Below are positions 46,859 through 57,676 of a DNA stretch of 64,000 bases, piece after piece. The stretch is from NCBI GenBank assembly GCA_038363925.1, contig JAQQWL010000004.1, positions 1,302,001 to 1,366,000 of the forward strand. The letters run 5' to 3'. The notes under the pieces were generated by a model, which saw only the letters and a program-made list of their open reading frames with translations, was not told the DNA's origin and did not search any database. Numbering within the stretch: the first letter of the stretch is position 1; the number at the start of each line of letters is the position of its first letter. This DNA comes from Apiospora phragmitis. Taxonomy: Eukaryota > Ascomycota > Sordariomycetes > Amphisphaeriales > Apiosporaceae. Both the position numbers and the translations under genes were made by a program.

Positions 46859-48778
46859 AGCTAGCTAACGATACTACGGTCACCTCATATAACGGCGACC
46901 TTAAAAACTAATAATAATACTACATAATAATAATACGAATAATTTAATTAAAAATTAATATAAAATCTTAAAAACACCGTTTTAATCTCGAAACGCTTCT
47001 ATAACACTCTTAATCTTAGATTTAAAATCAATTTTAATTATAACGGCTTCCGGCGCCGACGATAAAGGAGTAACAGCCTAGGGTTCCGGTATAACGCTAT
47101 TTATTTCCCTCTTAATTACTATAGTATCTCGTATACGCGTAAACTTCTAATTAAGGTTAAATATTACTCTTTTCCTCTTTTTACCTCTTTCCTTTTTTAA
47201 ATTACTTTTTAAAAATAATTTCTCGTGTTTTAATTAGCCAATCTAGTCGTTTAAAGTATTTAGACTTTTTTAAAGCTTTTAGAATAAAACCCGGCGCGTC
47301 GTACTATTAAAAATAATATTATTATTATTAAACGTATCCGCTAACTCTTTAATTTAGCGGCTAGTTATAAGTATTAATAATGTTATAAAAGAGAATTATT
47401 TATTAAAAATCGGGGGGGAGGTTTAAATAATCCTGCCTCTACCTGGTTTTTTATCCTCCGGTTCCGGCTATTAAAGAGCTTATTAATATCGCGAGGGAAT
47501 ATACTAGTTATAGCTTAACTATTAGTTATTATATATAGCCGAAAAATAAACCTTATAATTAGCTTATAATATTAAAAGAAGTCTTTTTTATTTATATTTA
47601 TATTATTAAACCCTATATAATATAGGGTTACTTTTTAATAATAAATATCCTTTAATATATTAAAAGGATTAAAATCTAAGGGTTATAATAAGTATAATAA
47701 GTATACCGGAAAACAAAAAAGCTATATCTTATACTTTAAGCACGTTATAATAAAATCCTCGCTTACGTAGCTAGCGTAGCTATTTAAAATAATAAGCCGT
47801 TATTAATCCTCGTTTTTAAGCTTTATATAAAAGATAAAGACCTTATTTAATTATACTAAAGCTAGCTCCTTATTAGTCCAGCCTTTAGGGGATATCGTAA
47901 AGACTTAATCCTCTATGGTATTCGTTAGCGAGTCCTCCTCTTTTAAAAACCATTACTACTGGACTCATTAACCCTTAAATATAATAAAAAGAGGCAAGGC
48001 TCGGCTTAAAGCGTTATTATATTCGACCGTAGAAGCCTATTCTCGATTAAAAGAGTTTATAATTAATATTCTCTTTATTTTAATAAGTTTAATAATTATT
48101 ATATTTATTTTATAACTAAGCTAATTATCGATCTCGTTAATATTAAACCGAAACTCTAGGGGGATCGATTTTAAAATAAGATTATTAAGCTGCTAGAAAG
48201 ATTCGATAATTTTTTCTACGGAAGTTACGTTAAGCCTTAAAAGATTTATCCTTTTAAAAAAAGTAGCACCGATAAATAAATAACGAGTAATAAATTTTTT
48301 AACCTAGTATTTACCGAGTATTATATTAATCCCGTTAATTTAAAAAATTTATTTAGCGAATATTTAAAAAATAACGTATATTAATAAGTAGCTTAAATTA
48401 TATTACATAAGTTATTAAATCACGATTTAAAACTCTTCCGCTATTATTAAGGTTTAAAAGGACTTATTCCGTTGTTTTATAGTTTTACGGCCGTAAATCC
48501 GAGCCCTTAGAATTATTCTAAGGATATTATGCTTCTCGGCGGCTTGTTTTATTAACGAGCTATTTATAATATCTTAAATCGCGCGTTATAATATTAACTC
48601 GTTAAGTTTACAGCCTATCGAAAAGAGGAAAAAAAAAAGGAAAAAGATAATATTATTTAATTAATTATAAATTAAAAACTAACTAGTTTATATACTAATT
48701 TATATATAATACTATTAAAGGCTATTTAAATTTAAAGGTCGCCGTTATATAAGGTGACCGTAGCACCGTTAGCTAGCT
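46859..48778. mobile_element. Unassigned TIR transposon family (AGCYAGCT ends), copy E
   Basis: 1,920 bases with inverted ends of about 42 bases, starting AGCTAGCTAACG and ending CGTTAGCTAGCT, both containing ACGGTCACC and ATAACGGCGACC. TA is duplicated at the target. Copy F at 50763 has almost the same length and the opposite orientation. Frames are broken, and I could not match any transposase motif, including the DDE_1 signature. The TA target suggests the Tc1/mariner-like supergroup but does not prove it. Confidence 0.85.
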
Positions 48779-48902
48779 TATCGTTATTAATTAGTTTTAT
48801 ACTTTTCCCTTAATAACCGTTATTATACCCCCGACGAGTAGGTCCGTTAGTATTAATAGATCGTAAAGCTTAATTAAGTAAGGCTGGCTTATACTAGGTC
48901 AC

Positions 48903-49506
48903 TGTTATAACCCGACCTAACCATGCGGCTAAAAGACCCCACTCACCGGCACCGGGATACGATAACCCGATCCGGCTACGATACCACAGCTAGTAAGCGC
49001 ACCGCCAGCTATATTAATATATACGCAGCTATACCTTAATAGTATGCGATAAAACAAGCGGCTCTAGCCCGCGTAGCGACGGGACGAGTAAAGGCGGACA
49101 TAATAATAAGGTATAATAAGTTACGTAACGGATCTCAGGATCGCGGCGAGATCTCAAGATCCGGCTTAAATAGATTTCGTAAAATCTACGAGATTTAAAG
49201 AATTAATAGAAAAAGATTAAATATATAACGATAAATATTTTTTATATATTTTATATAAATATTTTTTATTTTAATAATTAATTTAAATATTAATCTTAAT
49301 TTATTAATAAAATAAATAACTTTAATAAAATTATTATAAATATTTTTAAATTTACGTACTTTAATTACCTTCGTTTTTACGAACTATTATGTATTATATT
49401 AATAAAAACGGACTCTTATCGCACGTTTAAATACTCTTTTATATTATTAATATAAACCCTAGTACGTCTTACTAGGTTTCTTTTAAAACCCGGATAACAT
49501 TCGTTA
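48903..49506 (+). mobile_element. Solo LTR nested in the 5' LTR
   Basis: TGTTATAACCCGACC at the start and ACATTCGTTA at the end match the LTR at 14569-15228; the terminal CA seems lost. Flanks GTCAC and GTCTC are a 5-bp duplication with one difference. There is no internal region. The first third is GC-rich and lightly mutated. Confidence 0.8.
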
Positions 49507-49640
49507 GTCTCGTATATGTTCCGGGGCATCGTAAAGCCGTGCCGAAAGTGGGTCTAAGATCGCATGGTTAAGCTAAGTTATAATATCGAATCGTTAACTT
49601 AAATAGCTTATTAAATGTTTATATAATCTCGTGAAACCTA

Positions 49641-52600
49641 AACACTTTAACCACTTAGCTGTCTTATTATATAAGTAGCTACTTAAATTAATTACCGATA
49701 AACGAAGCCCTTTAACTATTTTTTTATATATAAATTAATATTTAACTCGTTTATTAATAATTAGAAAATATTATTAATAATTAGAAAATATTATTAAAAT
49801 CGTTACTTTTTAAACTTTTTAAATATGCTTTTTTTAACCTTTTAATCCGCTATTTAAGGTGCTATTTTAACCGTATAAACTAACGAGTCGAAACGTATAA
49901 CTTTTAAAAAACTTAAAATACCTCGAGCTACTTTACGAAATAAAATTAATGGTAGACCGACTCAGACCGAGTTTAAAAAGTTCGTTAAACCCTTTTTCGC
50001 TTAAAAAGAATACTTTAAAACTTAAGCTATTTAATAAATATAATTAAGCCTTACTTTTAAATATAATATATTTTAACTATTTATTACTCGGTTATTTAAA
50101 ATAAACTAACGCGCCTTACCTTTTAAATATATTAAATCAAGAGATTTATTACTTATTATTTTAAACTAAAAACTATATTAATTATAATAATAAGCTTTCG
50201 ACGCGTTTATTATATATTTAAAAAGAATATCTAGCTTTTTTTTTTAAAAAAAATTTAACATTTTATTAAAGATATTTCTATTTAATTTATTTATAATATA
50301 AATAAAATTAGCAATATTATAAGCTTAAATAATAATTATTATATAATTAATTCGGTTAAATTAATTAAAATTTTTATTTAAAACACCGCTTATTATAAAT
50401 AAGTAACCGCTATAAAGTTTATAAATATAAATAATATTACTTTATCTTTTTTAATTATTTTTAAAGGCGTTAATATATAATAGTAATAGTTTTTAAATCG
50501 CGACGATAATTTTTATAATTTACGAATAAATCTTTAAAACTACTTATTTCTTTATTTATTTAAAGAATAAACTAATAATAAACTAGCGATAATATAGCTA
50601 TAAAATATTTATTTATTACGGACGAAACCGGAGGACCCGGAGTAATAGCGGCTACTTATTTTAAACGGCCACGATAATTACGTATAAAACTATTTTATAA
50701 TAAAATATATAATTAATAAAGTTTAATTATTTTATTTATTAATATATACTTTTTATATATTAAGCCAGCTGACGGTGTTACGGTCACTTTATACAACGGC
50801 GACCCTTAAATTTAGATAGCTTTTAATAATATTATATATAAATCAGTATATAAACCAGTTAGTTTTTGATTTATAGTTAATTAAATAATATTATCGTTTT
50901 CTTTTTTTTCCTCTTTTCGATAGGCCGTAAACTTGACGAGTTAGTATTATAATGCGTGATTTAAAATATTATAAATAGCTCGTTAATAAAATAAGCCGCC
51001 GAGAAGCATAATATTTTTAAAATAACTTTAAGGGCTTGGATTTATGGCCGTAAAATTATAAAATAACGGAATAAGTTTTTCTAAGCCTTGATAATAACGG
51101 AAGAGTTTTAAATCGTGATTTAGTACTTTATATAATATAATTTAAGCTGCTTATTAGTGTACGTTATTTTTTAGATATTTGCTTAACGGATTTTTTAAAT
51201 TAACGGGATTAATATAATTCTCGGTAAGTATTAGGTTAAAAGATTTATTATTCGTTATTTATTTATCGGTATTACTTTTTTTAAAAGGATAGATTTTTTA
51301 AAGTTTAACGTAATTTTTGTAAAAAAAATTATCGAGTTTTTTGAGCGGCTTAATAATTTTATTTTAAAATCGATCCTTTTAGAGTTTCGGTTTAATATTA
51401 ACGAGATTAGTAATTAGCTCGGCTATAAAACGAATATAATAATTATTAAATTTATTAAAATAAAAAAAATATTAGTTATAAATTCTTTTAATTAAAAATA
51501 AGCTTTTATAATCGAATATAATAACGTTTTAAGCTAAGCTTTACCTCTTTTTTATTATATTTAAAGGTTAATAGGTTTAGTAATAATAATTTTTGAAAAA
51601 GGAGGACTTGTTAACGGATATTATAAAGGATTAAGTTTTTACGGTATCCCTTAAAGGTTAAACTAATAAGGAGCTAGTTTTAATATAATTAAATAAAATC
51701 TTTATCTTTTATATAAAGCTTAAAAATAAGGATTAATAGCGGCTTATTATTTTGAATAGTTACGCTAGTTATGTAAGCGAGGATTTTATTATAACGTGTT
51801 TAAAATATAAGATATAGCTTTTTTTTTCCGGTATATTTATTATATTTATTATAACTTTTAGATTTTAATTTTTTTAATATATTAAAAAATATTTATTATT
51901 AAAAAATAACTTTATATTATATAAGGTTTAATAATATAAATATAAATAAGAGGGATTTTTTTTTAATATTACGAACTAATTAAAAGGTTTATTTTTCGGT
52001 TATATATAATAATTAATGGCTAAGCCGTAATTAATATATTCCTTTACGATATTAATAAGCCCTTTAATAGTTGGAATCGGAGAATAAAAGACTAGGTAGA
52101 AATAAAATTATTTAAGCCTCCCCTTGACGTTTTTAATAAATAATTCTCCTTTATAACGTTATTAATATTTATAATTAGCCGCTAGATTAAAGAATTAGCG
52201 GATACGCTTAATAATAATAATATTATTTTTAATAGCGCGACGCGCCGGGTTTAATTCCGGAAGCTTTAAAAGAGTTTAAATATTTTAAACGGCTAGATCG
52301 GTTAATTGGAGCACGAGAAGTTAGTTTTAAAAGGTAATTTAAAAAAAGAAAGAAGTAAAAAGAGGAAAAGAGTAATGCTTAATTTTAATTAAAAGTTTAC
52401 GCGTATACGAGATACTATAGTAGTTAAGAGGGAAATAAATAATGTTATATCGGAACCCTAGGCTATTACTTTTTTATTGTTAACGCCGGAAGCCGTTATA
52501 ATTAAATTTAATTCTAAATTTAAAATTAAAAGTGTTATAAAAGCGTTTCGAGATTAAAATAGTGTTTTTAAAATTCTGTATTAATTTTTAATTAAATTAT

Positions 52601-53490
52601 TCGTATTATTATTATATAATATTATTATTAGTTTTTAAGGTCGCCGTTATATAGGGTGACCGTAGCACCGTCAGCTGGCTTATAGCTTTTAAATTTAGGT
52701 TTTTTTTTAATATTAAAGCGAAAAATTCGTAAATATTTAATTTTCCGCTATTAATTAACGTTTAATATAAACGTAAGTAAGGCTAACTTTATTTAAGCGT
52801 AGCACCGGGCCCGAGAGTTAGCTTTTAAACTTAAAATAATAGCTAGCGGGTGGCGAGCCACCGGAATCTATTCACAGGATATTTCTAAACCCTTAAACTC
52901 TCGGTTACATAGATACGAATAGGGCCGCGGCTAGGAAGTGGTCCCTTTAAGCCTTAAATAACTTGACGACTAGTAGACACTTATTTAAGAAGCGCCTACA
53001 CTTATTAGCTCCCGGTATATACGTTAAATTAAAGCTCTAGCTTATAATAGAGATGTTGAGCTTAATAGTACCTATAAGAGGCTGTTATTTTATAAGCTCG
53101 AAAAAGGGCTTAATACTTTAAATAATTAATTAATTAAATTAAAATAAAAGAAGAATCGTTTATAAGTTAAATTAAATAAAACATATAAGCTTAAACCTCG
53201 TCGAGTAATTAAAGACTTTAATTATACTTTTTATAATATAAGAGATAATAATAATTAAAGATAAAATAATAAGCTAGTAGTATAATATTTAAAATAAATA
53301 AAAAGAAAATAAAGCGATATAAATTATTAACTTAAATTCGAAAAGCGATTTTAATATTACTAGCTATATTAAAGTTAAAATTTATTAAAGTTATAAATTT
53401 TTAATTTTCTTTTAATAATTACTAATAAAATAAACTTAAGTTAAAATATAGTTTAATATTAAGTTTAAATAGCTAAGTAGTTAAAGTGCT
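49641..53490 (-). mobile_element. TIR element family X, copy 2 (split by copy F)
   Basis: Left end AACACTTTAACCACTTAGC and right end GCTAAGTAGTTAAAGTGCT, with TA on both sides. Copy F sits at 50763-52680; without it about 1.93 kb remain. The part from 52780 to 53100 is less mutated than copy 1 and includes CCGCGGCTAGGAAGTGG. A minus-strand frame there reads DHFLAAALFVSM, which I cannot assign to a family. Confidence 0.78.
50763..52680. mobile_element. Unassigned TIR transposon family, copy F (inverse of copy E)
   Basis: 1,918 bases, ends AGCCAGCTGACGG and CCGTCAGCTGGCT, TA target. Near the left end GATAGGCCGTAAACTTGACG is the inverse of the end of copy E. This copy keeps the better termini, giving a consensus end of AGCCAGCTGACGGTGCTACG. 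No open frame. Confidence 0.85.
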
Positions 53491-53639
53491 TAATTATTAA
53501 ATAATACTTATATGTTTTATATATTATATATAAAAATATTAATTTACTCATCACCACAAATTAATATCACAAATATTCCTGAAAGGTCTTTCATATAACA
53601 CAGGCTGCTGTGAATGACCATAAACCAAAGTGGCAACTC

Positions 53640-55489
53640 TCATTTGTACAGATAACAGTGAGGGCCGTCTATGGTGCTCATCTGATCGCGGATGACGGAA
53701 CCTTCGCCAACGTAGCCCATGTCGATGGAGTCGTCTAAGGAAGTCAAGGGAGACGGAGGCTCGTTGTTCCACTGTGGTTATGGGGGTTTTGAATCAGCTC
53801 TTTGCATACTTCTAAGTACAAAGACCAAATTCGTCCATGCATGAACAAATGGAAGCGTTGGGGCCTGTTAAGGGGGGAAGGGAGTCGGTTGCTTTGTGAA
53901 ATTTACTGTTCTGTGGCCGTAGGCACCGGCATCCAGGTCGACGTGACGCGTTTTCGGGTATATTGCTTGCCTGCGGTATGTACTGTTAGTCTTGTCTACG
54001 GTATTTAGGATCACGGGAGCCTCCGTGTGTGGCCTCTACTTACCATAGCGATCACATGCGGTCCATCATTCCATGGTGAAGATAAAAACACGGCTCAGCT
54101 GTAGCAGTCCACTACAATGTCCATGTTAGACAATCTTCTGCTTCATTGTGAATTTTGATTTGAGCCAATATATCCAAAAGTGGATGTCAAACTTACGAAG
54201 TCACCACTCGGGTCGCCGCTACATAGGCTATGTCAGTAGAGATCCAAAATAATCGATATATACGTATCAGGGGGGATAACTTACTTGATGGTGTAATGAC
54301 CAGCACCGTGGGGGCCGATTTCACCCGTATTGAACGGACCCTCGAGCAACAAGCGGTATTCCTTGATATCGGGCTTCTGCAGGAGATCTACAGGCAGTGT
54401 TAGACATCTTGCCCTGGATAATCAAGGGGTGTATTGAACTTACTCCGGACAGTAGAAGCGTTGGCATAGCGCATGTTCATGGCGGGGCCAACATCTCGTT
54501 TCAGAGGTCTGGGGTTGTAACCCAACCCGTCGGCTTGCAGGTTGGGGGCGGTATCGTGCAGGGCGCCGTAAGGGCCCAGGTTGACCGTCATATTGGCAAA
54601 GGGGCCCTTGGTAACCAATCCGCCGCCGAGGCCACAGGGGAGCACGATGTTGTCCCCAGTGACAACTTCGGGGAGAACAATGACGGAGTTGGGGAAGTCG
54701 GGCAAGTACTCGCCGTTGCCTCCCATGCTGTCATCTTCGGCGTTGAAGATGGGCGAGTCCTGAGGCGCCTCGGCATATTTAGACCAGTCCCAGTACTATT
54801 TGGTTCACATCCAGTCAGTTTCTCTGCTTTCCCTTCCCGGGTCGCTAGATATTCGTGCTCGCTTGTGGTGGAGTTACTCAACGGTTGGTAGCCTTCATAG
54901 CCACACTCAACTCTCAGAGCCTTTTCCCAGCTGTGCATGAACCAACGGTTCCAGGCTTGGAAGTTGGCGGTGTAGTGTGCCGTAAACGTTTGCTGGATGT
55001 GAGTAACAACAAAGTCATCGAGCTGGATGCGGCCGAGCAGTTAGAACGTGGCATATCAAGGACAAGAGTTATCAGCAGAGACTTACACGGTTCTTCGCGC
55101 CTGGTGAAACCGATGCGGGTGTTTTGGCAGGCGCGTCCATCATGCATTGCATGGCCCGGACATAATCAGGTCTCTCCTCCTCGTGAGATCACCACTGTAA
55201 ATCATGCTATGTAAGCCAATGTAGCATCCCCAATGAGGGCAGTGAGGGGCGACACTTACTACTCGCGGCGGTAGACCACATTGTCGAGATTGCAAGCTGC
55301 GTCCGGACCCCGGCTGCGCAGCTCGTCGATCAGGCCTTGCTGGATCTCTGCGATCCGCTTCTTGAGAGGCTCCTTGGCGGACTCGTGGTCATTGGAGGCA
55401 TCGCTCAGCTCGTGCTTCGAGATGGCTGCGCCCGAGGCCACGCTGGCCAGGGTTGCTGCAAGGCAAGTAGCAATAACCGACGCCCGCAC
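53640..55489 (-). pseudogene. Tyrosinase-like (type-3 copper) gene, decayed
   Basis: Exon pieces on the minus strand follow a secreted fungal tyrosinase: signal peptide MRASVIATCLAATLASVASG at 55489, then DYVRAMQCMMDAPAKTP, FVVTHIQQTFTAHYTANFQA, WEKALRVECGYEGYQP, YWDWSKYAEAPQDSPIFNAE, GPHGAGHYTI, GDPSGDF, FYLHHGMMDRM and a C-terminus IRDQMSTIDGPHCYLYK ending at 53640. Tyrosinases oxidise phenols to quinones. Lesions are visible: a one-base loss before ERPDYVRAM (near 55180); Asn instead of the third CuA His (AWNRWF, near 54950); a probable lost splice donor after GYQP (TTGAGTAA); and TGA where the motif DRM-W is expected (54049-54051). Copper-B histidines remain. It lies about 150 bases from AT-rich block 2. 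Several independent lesions make an assembly artefact less likely here than for the other frameshifted genes. Confidence 0.82.
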
Positions 55490-57676
55490 ATTGGCGAATG
55501 CTGGGACGTGAGACGGAATGAACGTGAAGGATGCTAGCAGACCAAGGAAGTAAAACTTGGCTACAGACCAAAGAGAAGAGGGACGAGGGTGAGCTAGAGT
55601 AGAGAAAGAGAAAGGTTTGGGAGGTGCCGATCACAGGAAACCATACGTGACAGCAGAAACCGACTGCAAACGGGTAATTATGTATTCTCGAGCAGAACCC
55701 GAGCAAACGGAAGCCCGGCTGTGGCAATACGGCCTGGAAGCATATGCCAAATTGCAAAGTGCTTTGCCGCTCTAGAATCGTGACAATATCGACATAAAGT
55801 GGTAACCACGGCGGAGTTAACCATTGCATTGGTAACGAATGTGGTCTCGCCAAGGGCTCATGCAAGTCGCCCAATAGGGACGCACCGGCGACATTGTTCA
55901 AAACAAGACTAAAGCCGGCAGCCGGGTGGACTTTCGGTGAGAAGCCATCTACAAGCGAACAAGATCAATACCTTGATTGGCTCGGATGTCTAGCAGTCAT
56001 TCCCGGGAAATCCTTCCCCAAGCATTAGCCGCATAGTTCCAGAACACATGACAGGGGTTCAATGCGCAGGCATATTAACTGCAATGCAACTCCATCTCGT
56101 AAAACTTTTGTCTTCTTCTCTTTTCATTCGGCAACACCAGTGCATCGAAGGAGTCGAGGTCGGTCATCCGAGTGTTTTCCTTTCGATCCTCCCCTAGGCA
56201 CAAGCCGGATTAGGGAGGTCGCATTGTTCTGCAGCGGCAGCACATTCTAAAGCCCTGGGTCGTGCGGACAGGGACGACGAGCCTTGAAGATCCCTTAATT
56301 TCCTCGCTGAACCTAGGTGAGTGAGATGGCGTTCGAAGCGATGCAGCCATGGGCCTTGCCGGATCCTTCAGCTGAAAAACACCATCCGAGCAAGGTGAGG
56401 GGCCACGTGCATTGATTGAGTGTTGCATTGTGTGAAGAGGGATGGATATCGGAGTTTGGACTGGCGCTGAGCTGCCGCCGTTTGCTGTGCCTCCCTTGAG
56501 CATATCAAGTGACATTAGCAAGGACACTGCAACAAATTGCAGCAGAATCATGAGAGTCAGTGGCTAACCAAGGATGGCGAGTCGTTGCTCAACATGCAGC
56601 CAAGGACTCCGGCAGAAAGGCAACACCCGCGTTGCCGAGGGAGCACACTTGGCAATAGAAATGGAACAAAACGACTCGGGGGGGATGGGGTGGAGTTCCA
56701 CATCAGTGTTGATCTCTTGCGAACGAAGTTGGGAAATACGATTCGTGACTCTCGCGCCTCTTTGTCAGTAGAGTGATGAGGTTGAGTGGCAGCTGCAAAG
56801 CACAGAGGTCACAAGTTATAACCAATAGAAAAGGGATTCTCAATTTCCCCGGGAAAGCAGTTTCACGTTGCTTGGACCGGTCAGCCGCCACCGCCTGCAG
56901 GGCCTGCCGTACTAATTCCTCAAACAGCAGGTCCAGCTGTTCGGGACCTCACGTGACGGTTCATTGCAGAATTCAGGGATAGTGGACGGATAGGCACCGT
57001 TCAGTTAAAGGCCCGACGAGCGAAGGCAGTACAAGCTACCCCTTGAAAGTTTGTTCAAATCGTATCCTTGTGTGAGAGCCCTTGTACAGGTATTTCCTGC
57101 GTTTGCAAGACCTCTATCGTGCTGAAACATATCCCTTTGAGGGCATCTTCCACGAGTAGCTAGTCAAGTCAGGTTAGCCACATGCAGGCATGTCGTTGCT
57201 TCCTATATGTGGTTGCGGTCGTCACTTGCAGGTACCAGCATCGTTGTAGAATCTTTCGATGATACACCTATATTGTCACCTCGACCCCCATGTCCTGCGG
57301 TTGCTGGGACGTAGCTGGAACATGGCAACGTGCCAGCATTATACCAGGCAGAATCCTTCGAGATTTGTCGCAGATGTCCAGATCAGGAGTCACCATTGAG
57401 CCACTAGGCATATATGTCCCCGCATCATTCCTTTTCTATCTTTCTCCCCTTTTCAAAGTTTAGTTTGGGCGATCCCAAATGTTGATGTACGGAGGGAACT
57501 GATCATCATCGTCGTTCTGTTCTATGCTCGTAGTTCGAAGAGAACGAACCTGGCCGCCCCCATCGCAAACCATCTACTAAGCGCTAGAACCCCCGTCCCG
57601 TCCCGCCTAATTACCCCTTACGTATTTTTGGTGTTTGCTTCTCCAGGCCGGCACGCCCCCCACCCCCCGTCCGAGC
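55490..57676. other. Long intergenic stretch, no gene recognised
   Basis: 2.2 kb of ordinary composition. Open frames of up to 170 codons (for example 55389-55901, overlapping the tyrosinase start) carry no motif. No repeat or RNA gene is seen. Confidence 0.5.

Larger units (their letters stand above)
41236..49585 (-). mobile_element. Minus-strand Ty3/gypsy-family LTR retrotransposon with three nested insertions
   Basis: The borders are set by an exact 5-bp target duplication, TCGAA at 41231-41235 and at 49586-49590. On the plus strand the order is 3' LTR (41236-41965), a short 3' internal piece with a purine tract on the minus strand, Fot1-like copy G, the 5' internal part (43975-46428), then the 5' LTR (46429-49585), itself split twice. 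The internal part next to the 5' LTR matches the 5' internal end of the plus-strand element at 6554 onward. About 2.7 kb of its own internal sequence remains, so most of pol is missing. Confidence 0.85.
46429..49585 (-). repeat. 5' LTR of the minus-strand retrotransposon, in three pieces
   Basis: Pieces 46429-46858, 48779-48902 and 49507-49585 together follow the 3' LTR from TATAATAGACG to GTTATAATA. The first gap is a TA-targeted TIR element, the second a solo LTR. Comparison with 41760-41790 (CGCTTAATATTATCG) shows the empty TA site of the first insertion. Confidence 0.8.
37493..53490. other. AT-rich block 2, nested and RIP-mutated transposons
   Basis: Two opposite-facing copies of one TIR element frame a minus-strand LTR retrotransposon. 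Each unit is split by younger insertions. Composition and codon changes are RIP-like as in block 1. All main borders are supported by TA or 5-bp target duplications. Confidence 0.88.
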
